Assembly: GCF_002127325.2 (NCBI RefSeq)
Contig: NC_035436.2
Location: forward strand, 107,345,591 to 107,409,590
Direction of reading: 5' to 3'
Length of the DNA: 64,000 nucleotides
From: Helianthus annuus
Taxonomy: Eukaryota; Streptophyta; Magnoliopsida; Asterales; Asteraceae
Shown: positions 32,713-44,800 of the stretch, piece after piece
How the letters are laid out: every line of letters begins with the position of its first letter
How positions within the stretch are numbered: the first letter of the stretch is position 1
Made by a program: the position numbers and the translations under genes
Notes under the pieces: model-generated
Databases searched by the model: none
Seen by the model: the letters and a program-made list of their open reading frames with translations, nothing else
What the model was told of the DNA's origin: nothing

Positions 32713-32954
32713 CTTGGTTTGCTCGGTATGCTAAATAAGTGCTCACAGTTAATTAATCACGTCCTAAATACGCACGCATACACAATCAGTTTGTATTCAT
32801 TCTGTTCACGTATAGACATGTCACCAAGTAGCACATTGCACGTATTCAAGATTATGCAAGTCATGTTCATCATTTAACAGCAGTTAGTTAATACAGTTAG
32901 CTTTTAACAGAGTCTAACTAAGTTACTGTACAAGTTATCCGAGTTGACAAATTA

Positions 32955-33110
32955 CAGGTCGGCAAAACATATTCTGTTTCGCCAACTACCCTTGGCGAAA
33001 CACCCCCTCTATTTCGTCAATTTCCGTTTGGCGAATCAGAGTTGTGATTCGTTGACTGCCCTTGGCGAAACACATCCTGTTTCGCCGAGAGTCCTGTTTC
33101 GCCAACACTT
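32955..33110. repeat. Palindromic TTTCGCCAA/TTGGCGAAA cluster, element C left LTR
   Basis: TGTTTCGCCAA and TTGGCGAAACA face each other across six bases near 32970-32995, and GGCGAAACA faces TGTTTCGCC near 33064-33086; more words follow. This occupies the leader position that TCGAG-type words fill in B, D and H. Copy at 40515-40670. Confidence 0.7.
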
Positions 33111-34326
33111 CAGTTACGTCGAACATCAATTACGTCAATAATCAGTTACAGTTTTGCAGGAAACCCTAGTCATCCTAGAACAGCTAACCATATCAAGCAA
33201 AACCAATTCATACACCTATGTTTAATAGCATGTGATACTTGATAATGGTTAAGACCTCATTGGACCAAAAATCTGAATTACATGCACCCTACATACGATC
33301 ATTAGTTTCCTGACATGTGCTCATGCACTAAAGACTAACATGGCCGCCCAATACTGTTGAACGATTTGACCAATTTACATATATAATGGCTGCCAATTTA
33401 CTAAACCGCCACATGCACGCCCCATTTGACTTTGATATATATATATTAGTATTTGGTGCCTCTAATATTGATTGGACCAACATTGATCCAACCGCCCTTT
33501 CTACCCAATGATCATATAAAACCAATAGAAAACACATGATGATCATCATTATTTATATACAAAACTGTAACACATGATCACAAAACACTAAGTTAACATG
33601 GTCATCAAGCATCAGACTAACATGATTAGTGGCCTAACAACTGCAGATATTAACAACAATTAATCTCGTTATACGCGACCGAAACTGTTAATCTAGCAAC
33701 CTTTCATTCTCAACCTAGTGTCAAGCATGAGTATACGTATCACTTAATGTCAACAAACCGTGATTTCAATTGTACAACTAACACGGATATCATTCAAGCA
33801 ATCATGTAGAGGTTAACACTAACCGTGATGGATAAAACAGTAACGGATCGTTCTAGAGAGCTTCACAGGTACAAGGTTGCCGTCGCACACAAAGGGAACT
33901 CTAGGGTTTTGTTACTAATCATCTAAGCAACCTACTGGGTTATAAAAGAAGATTATAACATGTTGGGCCTTACTGGGCTTCGGCGGGTTACTGGGCCGGC
34001 GAGACACTTGTTTCGTCGGGATTGAAATGACGGAACAGTCTTTTGTTTCGTCGAGCTGGGTCTTGGCGAATCACTTGATTCGTCGGGTCCTCTCATGTGT
34101 CACGTGTTAAGTAGTCTAACAGTTTAACAGTTACGCAGTATCACTAGTTCATGTTCATGGAAATCACATCACATAAAACACCTATACAACACATAGCATA
34201 TCAAACAATCATTTCGAGTTATAATCCCGTGAACAGTTATAAGGAAATCAACCAAACAAGCAACTAAACAATCAAAGTCATCGTGCAATAAATGCGAAAG
34301 TGAAAGTCAGCAACTCGGGTTGTCAC

Positions 34327-34470
34327 ATTATCCCCAACTTAAAAGAAATTTCGTCCCGAAATTTGGTACGTACCCACTGAGGAAGCTAGATAGGTTGCAT
34401 CGTTCACTGGTTTTCCTGGGATGTCACATCCTCCCCCCGTTGATCTGGAATTTCGTCCCGAAATTCCGCA
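34327..34470 (-). other. Element C polypurine tract region, two tract-like copies
   Basis: Minus strand: AAGTTGGGGATAA abuts the LTR, with a second GGGGGGAGGATGTGACA about 100 bp upstream, each after a CGGGACGAAATTTC-type stretch. Confidence 0.7.
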
Positions 34471-37400
34471 GTAGTAGCTTCAGCCTTAGTAGTGGTTGTA
34501 TTGGTTTCGAATAACTGGGGATACTTTTCTGTCATCTGGTCTTCGCGTTCCCAGGTGTACTCTGGGCCACGACGGGAGTTCCAACGAATTCGAACAAGAG
34601 GGATTCTCTTGTTTTTGAGGACCTTAACATCCCGATCTGTGATTTCAACTGGCTCCTCGACGAACTGCAACCGCTCGTCGATAGTGAGTTCCTTAAAAGG
34701 AACTATGAGGGTCTCATCCGACAGGCACTTCTTCGGATTCGACACGTGAAATACATTGTGAACTGCACCGAGTTCAGCTGGTAGGTTTAGCTTGTAGGCC
34801 ACTTTGCCTATTTTCTCAATGATCTCGAACGGTCCGACATACCGCGGATTTAGTTTGCCCCGTTTGCCAAAACGAACCACACCCTTCCAGGGTGAGACTT
34901 TAAGTAAAACCCGATCCCCGACCTGAAATTCCAATGGCTTTCTACGCTTATCTGCGTAGGCTTTCTGACGGTCGCGTGCTGCCGCCATGCGTTGTCGTAT
35001 TTGTGCAATCTTTTCTGTTGCGTCCACTACAATCTCCGGACCCGTGATCTGACTATCCCCCACCTCTGCCCAACAGAGAGGTGACCGGCATTTACGCCCG
35101 TACAATGCCTCAAATGGAGCGGCTTGTATGCTGGTGTGATAGCTGTTATTGTATGAGAACTCCACCAAAGGGAGGTGCTTTTCCCAGCCGTTGCCGAAAT
35201 CAATAACACATGCTCGAAGCATGCCTTCAAGAGTTTGGATCGTTCGCTCAGACTGCCCATCCGTCTGAGGATGATACGCTGTGCTCATGTCTAACCGTGA
35301 GCCGAAAGACTTGTGCATCACTTGTCATAGCTCTGACGTGAATCGTGCGTCCCGATCCGAAATGATGGAGGTGGGCACCCCGTGCCTCGAAACAACTTCT
35401 TTAAAATAGATGTCTGCGAGAGTGGAGAACTTAGCCGTTTCCTTTATAGCCAAGAAGTGTGCAGACTTGGTGAGTCGATCCACGATCACCCATATGTTGT
35501 CATTCCCACGCTGGGATCTGGGTAGGCCTGTAACAAAATCCATGGAAATTTCTTCCCATTTCCACTGTGGTATCCTGGGTTGTTGAAGCAGGCCTGCTGG
35601 TTTCTGATACTCCACTTTGACTTTTGCACATGTCAAACACTTGCCGACGTAAGTAGCGATGTGGGCTTTCATGCTAGGCCACCAATACGTTGTTTTGAGA
35701 TCGTGGTACATTTTATCCGACCCTGGATGTATTGAGTAGCGAGACTTGTGTGCTTCATCCATCATAAGCTCTCGTAAACCGCCATAAAGTGGGACCCAAA
35801 TACGCCCCGTTACATAGTATGCGCCGTCTTCCTTTTGTTCCATTCGTTGCCTTGAGCCGCGTAAGACTTCAGCTTTAACGTTCTCGGGTTTCAATGCTTC
35901 TATATGAGCAGTTCGTATCTGTGCAGGAAGGCTAGACTGAATAGTGAGCTGTAAGGCTCGCACACGCCTAGGTATAGTGTCTTTCCGACTGAGAGCGTCA
36001 GCCACAACATTGGCTTTGCCTGGATGGTACTTGATGGCGCATTCGTAATCATTAAGTAACTCGACCCACCGTCGTTGACGCATGTTCAATTCCTTCTGCT
36101 TGAAGATATGCTCGAGACTCCTGTGATCGGTGTAAATTGTGCACTTGGTACCGTACAGGTAGTGTCGCCATATCTTGAGCGCGAAAACAACAGCTCCCAG
36201 CTCTAAATCGTGCGTCGTATAGTTCCGCTCATGAACTTTGAGTTGTCGCGAAGCGTAGGCAATAACTTTATCCCGCTGCATCAATACGCAACCAAGCCCC
36301 TGTATCGATGCGTCACAATAGACCACAAAATCATCCGTGCCCTCCGGCAATGAGAGAATAGGTGCGCTGCAAAGCCTATCCTTTAGGTACTGGAAAGCGG
36401 TTTCCTGTGTATTACCCCAACGGTAGGCAACACCTTTCTGCGTTAACAGCGTAAGCGGCTGTGCGATCTTCGAAAAGTCCTTGATGAATCGCCTGTAGTA
36501 ACCTGCCAAACCCAAGAATTGGCGTATTTCTGTCGGTGTACGCGGTGCAGGCCAGTTCCTGATCGAATCTACCTTGGATGGATCGACATGAATCCCATCC
36601 CTGTTCACCACATGGCCTAAGAAGTGGACTTCACGAAGCCAGAAGTCGCATTTTGAAAACTTGGCGTACAGTTGTTCCTTTCGAAGAAGTTCTAAGATGA
36701 GACGTAAGTGCTGCTCGTGTTCCTCCTGACTCTTGGACTAGATCAGAATATCGTCGATGAAGACAATGACGAACTTGTCAAGATAGGGTTTGCACACCCT
36801 GTTCATAAGATCCATGAAAACTGTAGGCGCGTTCGTCAGCCCAAATGGCATGACTAGAAACTCGTAGTGACCGTAGCGAGTTCTGAATGCTGTCTTGGAA
36901 ATGTCCTCATCCCGGACTCTCAGCTGATGATAACCAGACCTTAGATCAATCTTGGAGTAGTAGCTCGACCCTTGCAATTGGTCGAATAAGTCGTCAATGC
37001 GTGGAAGAGGATAGCGGTTCTTCACGGTGACCTTGTTCAGTTCACGGTAGTCTATGCACATTCTGAAAGTGTCATCCTTCTTTTTCACGAATAATACTGG
37101 AGCTCCCCAAGGCGATGAGCTTGGACGAATAAAGCCCTTTTCCAAGAGCTCTTGTAGTTGCTTTGACAATTCTTCCAATTCAGTTGGAGCCAAACGGTAC
37201 GGTGCGCGGGCTATTGGTGCTGCTCCAGGAGCTAACTCAATCTGGAATTCAACCTGGCGGTGAGGCGGTAGACTAGGTAAATCTTCAGGAAACACTTGAG
37301 GAAATTCGCGCACAACTGGAATGTCCTCTATTCTTTTCTCTTTCGCCGATGCATCAGTAACAAGTGCCAAAATGGCAGTATGACCCTTTCGTAAGCATTT

Positions 37401-37538
37401 CTGAGCCTTTAAGAAAGAGATGATGCCAACCACAGCACCACTCTTGTCGCCTTGAACTTCGAGAGGTTCCTTTCCGCACGAGGAATACGAATGATCTTCT
37501 CCTTGCATAGGATCTCCGCCTGCTGCTTGGATAACCAA
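34404..37538 (-). pseudogene. pol: Element C pol: RT, RNase H, integrase, chromodomain-like tail (two nonsense codons)
   Basis: Reading from 37538: linker with [12 protein letters not shown] ([40 protein letters not shown], catalytic FIDDILI), then an in-frame TAG at 36738-36740 where a tyrosine codon is expected. The same frame continues through REVHFLG, RNase H ([38 protein letters not shown]), the integrase zinc region (CLTCAKVK) and the DDE core ([12 protein letters not shown]). A TGA at 35325-35327 replaces a tryptophan codon, and the last stretch (integrase end with [20 protein letters not shown] and the tail with [10 protein letters not shown]) runs to 34404. Only point lesions separate this from an open pol. 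The frame relative to gag-protease shifts near 37470. Confidence 0.93.
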
Positions 37539-39103
37539 TCCATGCCGATGACGACGTCGAAACTACCCAGAACTATTGGAATAAGATCAATCGAGAAGGT
37601 GTGACCCGCTAGAACGATGTTACAATCCTTGACTACATGCGCGGCTTCTACACTCTTACCATTAGCTAACTCTACGACATGCTTGGTGTTTAGGGGTGTG
37701 GGTGCACGTTTTAACAATTTACTCATTTTCAAAGACATATAACTCGTATCCGCACCCGAATCAAACAAAACAGTAACATAAATATCGTCGAGAAGTAACT
37801 TACCCATAACGACGTTGGGATCATTTCTGGCATCACCCTGCCCCAACACAAATGCACGACCCCTTGCTTCATTGCCGTTGTTGTTCCCACCATTGTTGTT
37901 GTTGCCATTGCCATTTCCCTGATTGTTGTTGTTGTTGTTGTTCTGGTTCCTGTTTAGCTGAGGGCAGTGCCTTTTGAAGTGCCCTTCTGCGCCGCAATGA
38001 AAACATCCCTTATTGCCCTGTTGCTGATGCTGCTGTGCTTGTGGCTGCTGCTGATTCTGGTTCGCGGACCGAGGGCTTCTACAATCTTTGGCCTCATGAC
38101 CCATCTTCAGGCATCTTTGACAGCGACCCTTGTTACACTGGCCGCTGTGGTGTCTGTTGCAGTTGTTGCACTTTGGAAGGTTCCCTCGATATCCACCCTG
38201 CCTGTGGCTACCTGAAGAGTGCTGACTGGGACTCTGATAACTGTCTGTCTTTCGCTGCTGAACTTGTGACTGCACTGAAGCTGATCCCTTGCTAGAATCC
38301 CCATCCCATTTTCTCTTGTTGTCACTGGGAGTAGCAAGTGTAGTAGCAGTGGTAGCGGTAGCAGTAGCGCTGATACGTTTAGGCAGTCTGTTCTGATCCA
38401 CTGCCTGATCTGTGATGCGATGAGCGAGGCGTTGAATAGCCTGGATGTTGTCAAGATTAGCCGATGTCACATGGCTCTGGATTTCTGGCGCCAAACCCTT
38501 GAGATACAACTCAATACGCTTAACTGGAGGGTCCACCATAGTTGGGCACAGCACGGCTAGCTCGTTTGATCTTTTGGTATAAGCTTCAATCTCTGACCCA
38601 ACCATTTTCAAATGATAAAGTTCATCTTCCAGCTTATGAATGTCTTCCCGAGTGCAGTATTCCCTTTTGATCAGCTCCTTGAAATCATTCCAAGGGGTGG
38701 CGTTAGCAGCTGCCAACCCTAGGATCTGCACTTGCGCGTTCCACCAAGTTAACGCGATTCCTTCCAATGTACCAGTGGCATATTTCACCCTGCGAGCCTC
38801 AGGGCATTCACACATCTCGAACACAGACTCGAGCTTTTCAAACCAGTGGAGGAGTCCAACCGCTCCCTCCGTGCCACTGAACGTGCTAGGACGACAATCC
38901 ATGAAGTTCTTGAAAGTGCAGACGGGCTGCTGAGCGTGTTGACCTATTGTGTACGAATAGGACAAGGTTAGACACAGGAGTTAATGTAGGATCTAAAGAT
39001 CCTAGTGTGAGTCTAAACTGCAGGGTATACTACCTGCTTGAGAAGCTGCAAGTGCCGCAGCAACTTGTTCATTAACGAAAGTCGTCAACTGGGCTTGTGT
39101 CAT
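37409..39103 (-). pseudogene. gag: Element C gag-protease, with intron-like insert
   Basis: The start is the ATG at 39103 (MTQAQLTTFVNEQ), as in B Gag. After about 24 codons a 90-bp insert (38944-39033) brings an in-frame TAG; on its far side the frame is open from about 38943 to 37409. Order: capsid domain (HWFEKLESVFEMCE, ALTWWNAQ), CHHC-type cluster (CNNCNRHHSGQCNKGRCQRC), CCHC knuckle (CFHCGAEGHFKRHC), N-rich linker, and aspartic protease with the DSGAD active site and IGMDWL flap-side motif. Near 37470 the frame slips by one base relative to pol. Without the insert and the slip the gag-pol would be one frame, as usual for chromoviruses. Confidence 0.9.
38944..39033 (-). other. 90-bp GT-AG insert in element C gag
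   Basis: On the minus strand it starts GTAGTATACC after CAAGCAG and ends CACAATAG before GTCAACA. Element B reads CAAGCAGGTCAACC with no insert, so the ends fall exactly on splice-like borders. Inside is the perfect foldback TAGGATC-TTTA-GATCCTA with partly matching outer arms (TTAGAC and GTCTAA). It could be a small intron or a tiny foldback element whose ends mimic one. Confidence 0.6.
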
Positions 39104-39446
39104 GTTAATTCATCCGGCCATTAATCTTCACATCAAAGGCAACATAAGTGAGAAAGGTTCGCGAATAGTGCGATGACAGAAGAGTGTAAGCACATAGGTG
39201 TTCTCAAGCAATAACAAGTAATGAGCAGTGTAATCTAAGCATACTACGAGCAAAGTTCTATGCAATTCTAGCATGTAGGCAATAAACATAAACCTTATTA
39301 CCTAGGATGTTGAGTCTTGCACGTGGAGCGAAGCGTCGTTGCGGATCGTTGAGAGCACTGTACTGGTTATAGTCTGTTTTTTTTAATAAAAACGTTTTCC
39401 CATATTAAAACCGAGTTCTCTATAACCAATGGCTCTGATACCAATC
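39104..39446 (-). promoter_or_regulatory. Element C leader with primer binding site and hairpin
   Basis: Minus-strand TGGTATCAGAGCC at plus 39431-39443. The adjacent stem is CTATAACCA (39420-39428) with TGGTTATAG (39364-39372). The upstream ATG used by B (MSGRIN) is lost here through an in-frame TGA, leaving the ATG at 39103. Confidence 0.85.
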
Positions 39447-41880
39447 TGTCACACCCCCAAAATCCACCTGCGGAGTATCACCGCTTGGGAGCGTGACTGA
39501 CCAGGATCAAGCCACCAATAATATAGAACAATGTATATAGTTAAAGTAATAGCAATTAAACCAAACCAAATCCATATGAAAGGTGTTTCCAAAACATAAG
39601 TAAGTTATCACTGTTTAGCGGAAGCGTATAAGTAAAACCCAATATAAGTATGTAATGTCATAAAGTGATCAACAAACAATCACGATCCAAGCCCACAACG
39701 ACCAGCTCCTCCATGTGCAAGCTCCATGTACCTAACGACCTGCAAGGCATGTAACAGAGGATCAACAACTAGTTGAGCGAGTTCACAGAAAGTAAATGCG
39801 TAATAATAAGTTCGTTTGTAACATGTGGCTCTACTGGGCCGATAGTACGATCTATTGGTGGGGGCTTCCCATATTGTATAACCACTAGACTATTCGTAAC
39901 CATAAGTGTTCTACATATCTCGAGAACAGTAATACGTACAAGTTTACGTAGGTTTTACGTAAGTATCCTTCACAACCGAGGACAGGGGTACGCGAGGGTT
40001 TACGTAGGTTTTACGTAAGTGCCAGACACAACCGAGGCAGTAGTGAGTATAAGTTCACGTAGGTTTTACGTGAGTGTCCTTCGCAATCTGAGGACAGTGA
40101 GCAATACAAGTATACGTAGGTTTTACGTATTTATCCTGCACAACCGAGGACGATGGTATGGTAGTCTAGTAATAGTGTCCGTACGAATCTATTCAACCTT
40201 ATCCTTTCAATCCCATTCCCAAGCCCTGGGAATCCCATGCCTTAGTAAGAGTGTGTGAACTCACCTTGGTTTGCTCGGTATGCTAAATAAGTGCCCACAG
40301 TTAATTAATCACGTCCTAAATACGCACGTATACACAATCAGTTTGTATTCATTCTGTTCACGTATAGACATATCACCAAGTAGCACATTGCACGTATTCA
40401 AGATTATGCAAGTCATGTTCATCATTTAACAACAGTTAGTTAATACAGTTAGCTTTTAACAGAGTCTAACTAAGTTACTGTACAAGTTATCCGAGTTGAC
40501 GAATTACAGGTCGGCAAAACATATTCTGTTTCGCCAACTACCCTTGGCGAAACACCCCCCTCTATTTCGTCAATTTCCGTTTGGCGAATCAGAGTTGTGA
40601 TTCGTTGACTGCCCTTGGCGAAACACATCCTGTTTCGCCGAGAGTCCTGTTTCGCCAACACTTCAGTTACGTTGAACATCAATTACGTCAATAATCAGTT
40701 ACAGTTTTGCAGGAAACCCTAGTCATCCTAGAACAGCCGACCATATGAAGCAAAACCGATTCATACACCTATGTTTAATAGCATGTGATACTTGATAATG
40801 GTTAAGACCTCATTGGACCAAAAATCTGAATTACATGCACCCTACATACGATCATTAGTTTCCTGACATGTGCTCATGCACTAAAGATTAACATGGCCGC
40901 CCAATACTGTTGCACGATTGGACCAATTTACATATATAATGGCTGCCAATTTACTAAACCGCCACATGCACGCCCCATTTGACTTCGATATATATATATT
41001 AGTATTTGGTGCCTCTAATATTGATTGGACCAAAATTGATCCAACCGCCCTTTCTACCCAATGATCATACAAAACCAATAGAAAACACATGATGATCATC
41101 ATTATTTATATACAAAACTGTAACACATGATCACAAAACACTAAGTTAACATGGTCATCAAGCATCAGACTAACATGATTAGTGGCCTAACAACTGCAGA
41201 TATTAACAACAATTAATCTCGTTATACGCGACCGAAACTGTTAATCTAGCAACCTTTCATTCTCAACCTAGTGTCAAGCATGAGTTTACGTATCACTTAA
41301 TGTCAACAAACCATGATTTCAATTGTACAACTAACAGGGATATCATTCAAGCAATCATGTAGAGGTTAACACTAACCGTGATGGATAAAACAGTAACGGA
41401 TCGTTCTAGAGAGCTTCACAGGTACAAGGTTGCCGTCGCACACAAAGGGAACTCTAGGGTTTTGTTACTAATCATCTACGCAACCTACTGGGTTATAAAA
41501 GAAGATTATAACATGTTGGGCCTTACTGGGCTTCGGCGGGTTACTAGGCCGGCGAGACACTTGTTTCGTCGGGATTGAAATGACGGAACAGTCTTTTGTT
41601 TCGTCGAGCTGGGTCTTGGCGAATCACTTGATTCGTCGGGTCCTCTCATGTGTCACGTGTTAAGTAGTCTAACAGTTTAACAGTTACGCAGTATCACTAG
41701 TTCATGTTCATGGAAATCACATCACATAAAACACCTATACAACACATAGCATATCAAACAATCATTTCGAGTTATAATCCCGTGAACAGTTATAAGGAAA
41801 TCAACCAAACAAGCAACTAAACAATCAAAGTCATCGTGCAATAAATGCGAAAGTGAAAGTCAGCAACTCGGGTTGTCACA
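39447..41880 (-). repeat. Element C 5' LTR (right copy on the plus strand)
   Basis: Copy of the left LTR with scattered substitutions and small indels. Tandem array at 39893-40153, palindromic words at 40515-40670, intron-like pair 40264/39740. Confidence 0.94.
39740..40264 (-). other. Possible LTR intron, element C 5' LTR
   Basis: Minus-strand GTGAGTTCAC donor at 40264 and CCTTGCAG acceptor ending at 39740, 525 nt, identical in length to the other LTR. Confidence 0.45.
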
Positions 41881-41885
41881 TTGAT

Positions 41886-44800
41886 CGCCTCGAGAGGCTC
41901 AATTGTCCCGTCTCTAAAGAGTTGGCTACGGATTTGATCCTCAACTCTTTAACAAAGAAATTTGAGATCTTTGTTATGAACTATAACATGAACAGATGGG
42001 ACAAGAGCATTCGTGAGCTTCATGCAATGCTCAAAACGGCCGAAGCAGGAATGGGTAAAAAGGCTTTACACGTTCTAACGATCAATGAGGGAGGCAAGAA
42101 AGGGCATCACCCCGACACCAAAGCAAATGTTGCCAAAGGAAAGGGACACGTCAAAGGGAAGGGAAAAAGAAAGGCAAAAGCAGAACCACCAAAACCAAAA
42201 GAGAAGAAGGCAAAAGTTGCCACAAGCGATCCATGCTTTGAGTGTGGAGAGATAGGACATTGGAAAAGGAATTGTCCAACCTATCTCAAAGAGTTGAAAA
42301 ACAAGAGGGATGCGGGGCAAACCTCAGGTACAATCTTTATGAGACATATTGATCTAAATGTTATTTCTTCTAACACATGGGTATTAGATACCGGATGTGG
42401 AACTCATATTTGCAATTCGTTGCAGGGGTTCAAAAGAAATAAGCATTACAAGAAGGGAGACACTAGTCTCTTCATGGGCAATGGAGCAAAAGTTCAAGTT
42501 GAAGCCCAAGGAGACTATATTTTAAAACTTCCAAGTGGTTTGGAAATATGTTTGAAAAATGTTTTGTATGCTCCTAGTTTGACTAGGAACATTATTTCTA
42601 TTTCCCTTTTAAGACAATATGGATTTGATTTGAAGTTCGTGAACAATGAAATTTATGCTTTGATGAATGACATGTTCTACTTTAAAGCTACGCCTTCAAA
42701 TGGTATTTATGAATTGGTTCATGATAATATATCATTTGATAGTTCAATGTACCAAGCAAACACCAAGAAACTCAAAATGGATTTGAGTGACACCTATCTT
42801 TGGCATTGTCGTCTTGGTCATATAAACAGAAATCGCATGCAAACACTTCAAAAGAATGGTCTTTTGGAAACAAATGAAATTGGTTCATTTGATACATGTG
42901 AATCTTGTTTACAAGGTAAAATGACCAAGAAACCCTTTAGTGGCACAAACCAAAGGGCAAAAGATTTATTAGGAATCATACATTCGGATGTATGTGGTCT
43001 TTTTAAGCCAATGACTAGGAATGGTGAAAGATACTTCGTAACTTTTACCGATGACTTTAGTCGTTATGGTTATGTGTACTTGCTAAGACACAAGGATGAA
43101 GTTTTTGAAACATTCAAAGTCTTCCAAAACGAAGTAGAGAAGCAACTCACCAAGTCAATCAAAGTTCTTCGTTCCGATAGAGGAGGTGAATACCTTAGTG
43201 ATGCTTTTCAAGATCATCTTCGGAGTTGTGGGATCATCTCACAACTTACTCCACCTGGAACACCACAACATAATGGTGTGTCTGAGAGGAGGAATCGAAC
43301 CTTATTGGATTTGGTTCGATCTATGATGGCTAGAAGCACATTGCCTCTATCATTTTGGGGTTACGCTTTGCTCTCCGCGGCTCGTATATTAAATATGGCC
43401 CCAACAAAGAAAGTGGATAAGACACCTTTTGAAATATGGCATGGAACGGTTCCATCTTTATCATATTTAAAGGTATGGGGTTGTGATGCTTATATGAAGC
43501 AATACACCCCAAACAAGTTAGAAGTACGATCCATTAAGTGTATCTTCGTAGGATATCCTAAAGATGATATAGGATATTATTTCTACGATCCAACAGAGCA
43601 AAAGGTATTTGTTGCTCGAAAGGGTAAGTTCTTGGAGGATAAGTTCCTTATGGAAGGAACTAATAGAACAGTGGAACTTGATGAGGATCAAGAACCACAA
43701 CCCGATACACGTTTGGTTGATACTAGTACTCAACAAGAGGTTGTTAAAAATGATCAAATGGTTGATCAACATACACAAAACGTTAAAAGATCTGGTAGAA
43801 TTAGTAATCCACCTGAAAGATATGGATTTTTCATGGATGGATGCTATGTGGTAGATTCAGATGAACCAACCACATACCATGATGCAATGTCAAAATCTGA
43901 TTGCGACAAATGGCTTGAAGCCATGAACGTAGAGATGCAATCCATGTATGACAACCAAGTTTGGGAATTGGTTGTGCCACCTCTTAACTCCAACGTAGTT
44001 GGAAGTAAGTGGGTTTTCAAGAAGAAAACAGATATGCATGGTAACTTGGATACTTATAAAGCGAGACTTGTAGCAAAAGGTTTCACTCAAACTCAAGGGG
44101 TTGATTATGATGAGACCTTCTCGCCAGTGGCGATGCTAAAGTTGATTAGGATATTGTTTGCCATAGCTGCATATTATGACTATGAGATTTGGCAAATGGA
44201 TGTCAAAACGGCTTTCCTCAATGGATATCTTGATGAAGATGTCTATATGGTTCAGCCTGAAGGTTTTGTCGATCCAAAACATCCTAACAAAGTGTGCAAG
44301 TTAAAGAAATCAATCTATGGATTGAAACAAGCATCGAGAAGTTGGAATCACCGCTTTGATGAAGAAATTAGGAATTTTGGGTTCATCAAGAACGGCGATG
44401 AAGCTTGTGTGTATAAGAAAGCTAGTGGGAGCACCGTCACTTTCTTAGTATTGTATGTCGATGACATTCTACTATTTGGAAATGACATTCCAACCATGGA
44501 AGGTGTAAAAGCATGGCTTGGAAGATGTTTTTCCATTAAAGATCTGGGAGAAGCTGCCTATATTTTGGGAATAAAGATCTATAGGGATAGATCAAGGCGC
44601 TTGATAGGTTTAAACCAAAGTGCATACATTGACAAAGTCTTGAAAAGGTTCAAGATGGAGAACTCTAAGAAAGGTTTGGTACCTATTCAAAAGGGGACAA
44701 TATTGAATGTAACTCAATGTCCAAGCTCAAAGGATGAGCAAGAAAGAATGAAAGGAATCCCATATGCGTCTGCTATAGGATCCATAATGTATGCAATGAT

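Larger units (their letters stand above)
31895..34326 (-). repeat. Element C 3' LTR (left copy on the plus strand)
   Basis: TGTCACACCCCC to GGGTTGTCACA on the plus strand. It contains a roughly 56-bp tandem array (32340-32600), the intron-like pair 32712/32188 and palindromic TTGGCGAAAC words (32955-33100 and 34010-34085). No coding sequence. Confidence 0.94.
31895..41880 (-). mobile_element. Element C: near-complete Ty3/gypsy chromovirus
   Basis: Flanked by TTGAT (31890-31894 and 41881-41885). LTRs are 31895-34326 (2432 bp) and 39447-41880 (2434 bp). Minus order: 5' LTR, primer site, hairpin, gag, protease, RT, RNase H, integrase, chromodomain-like tail, doubled purine tract, 3' LTR. Lesions are one frameshift, two nonsense codons and a 90-bp intron-like insert in gag. 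It is the best reference in this window for the B/D/H lineage. Confidence 0.95.

Noticed and set aside
38965..38965. A start of C Gag at 38965 (reading SYSYTIGQHAQQ)
   Set aside because: The codon there is TTG inside the 90-bp insert; the homologous start is the ATG at 39103.
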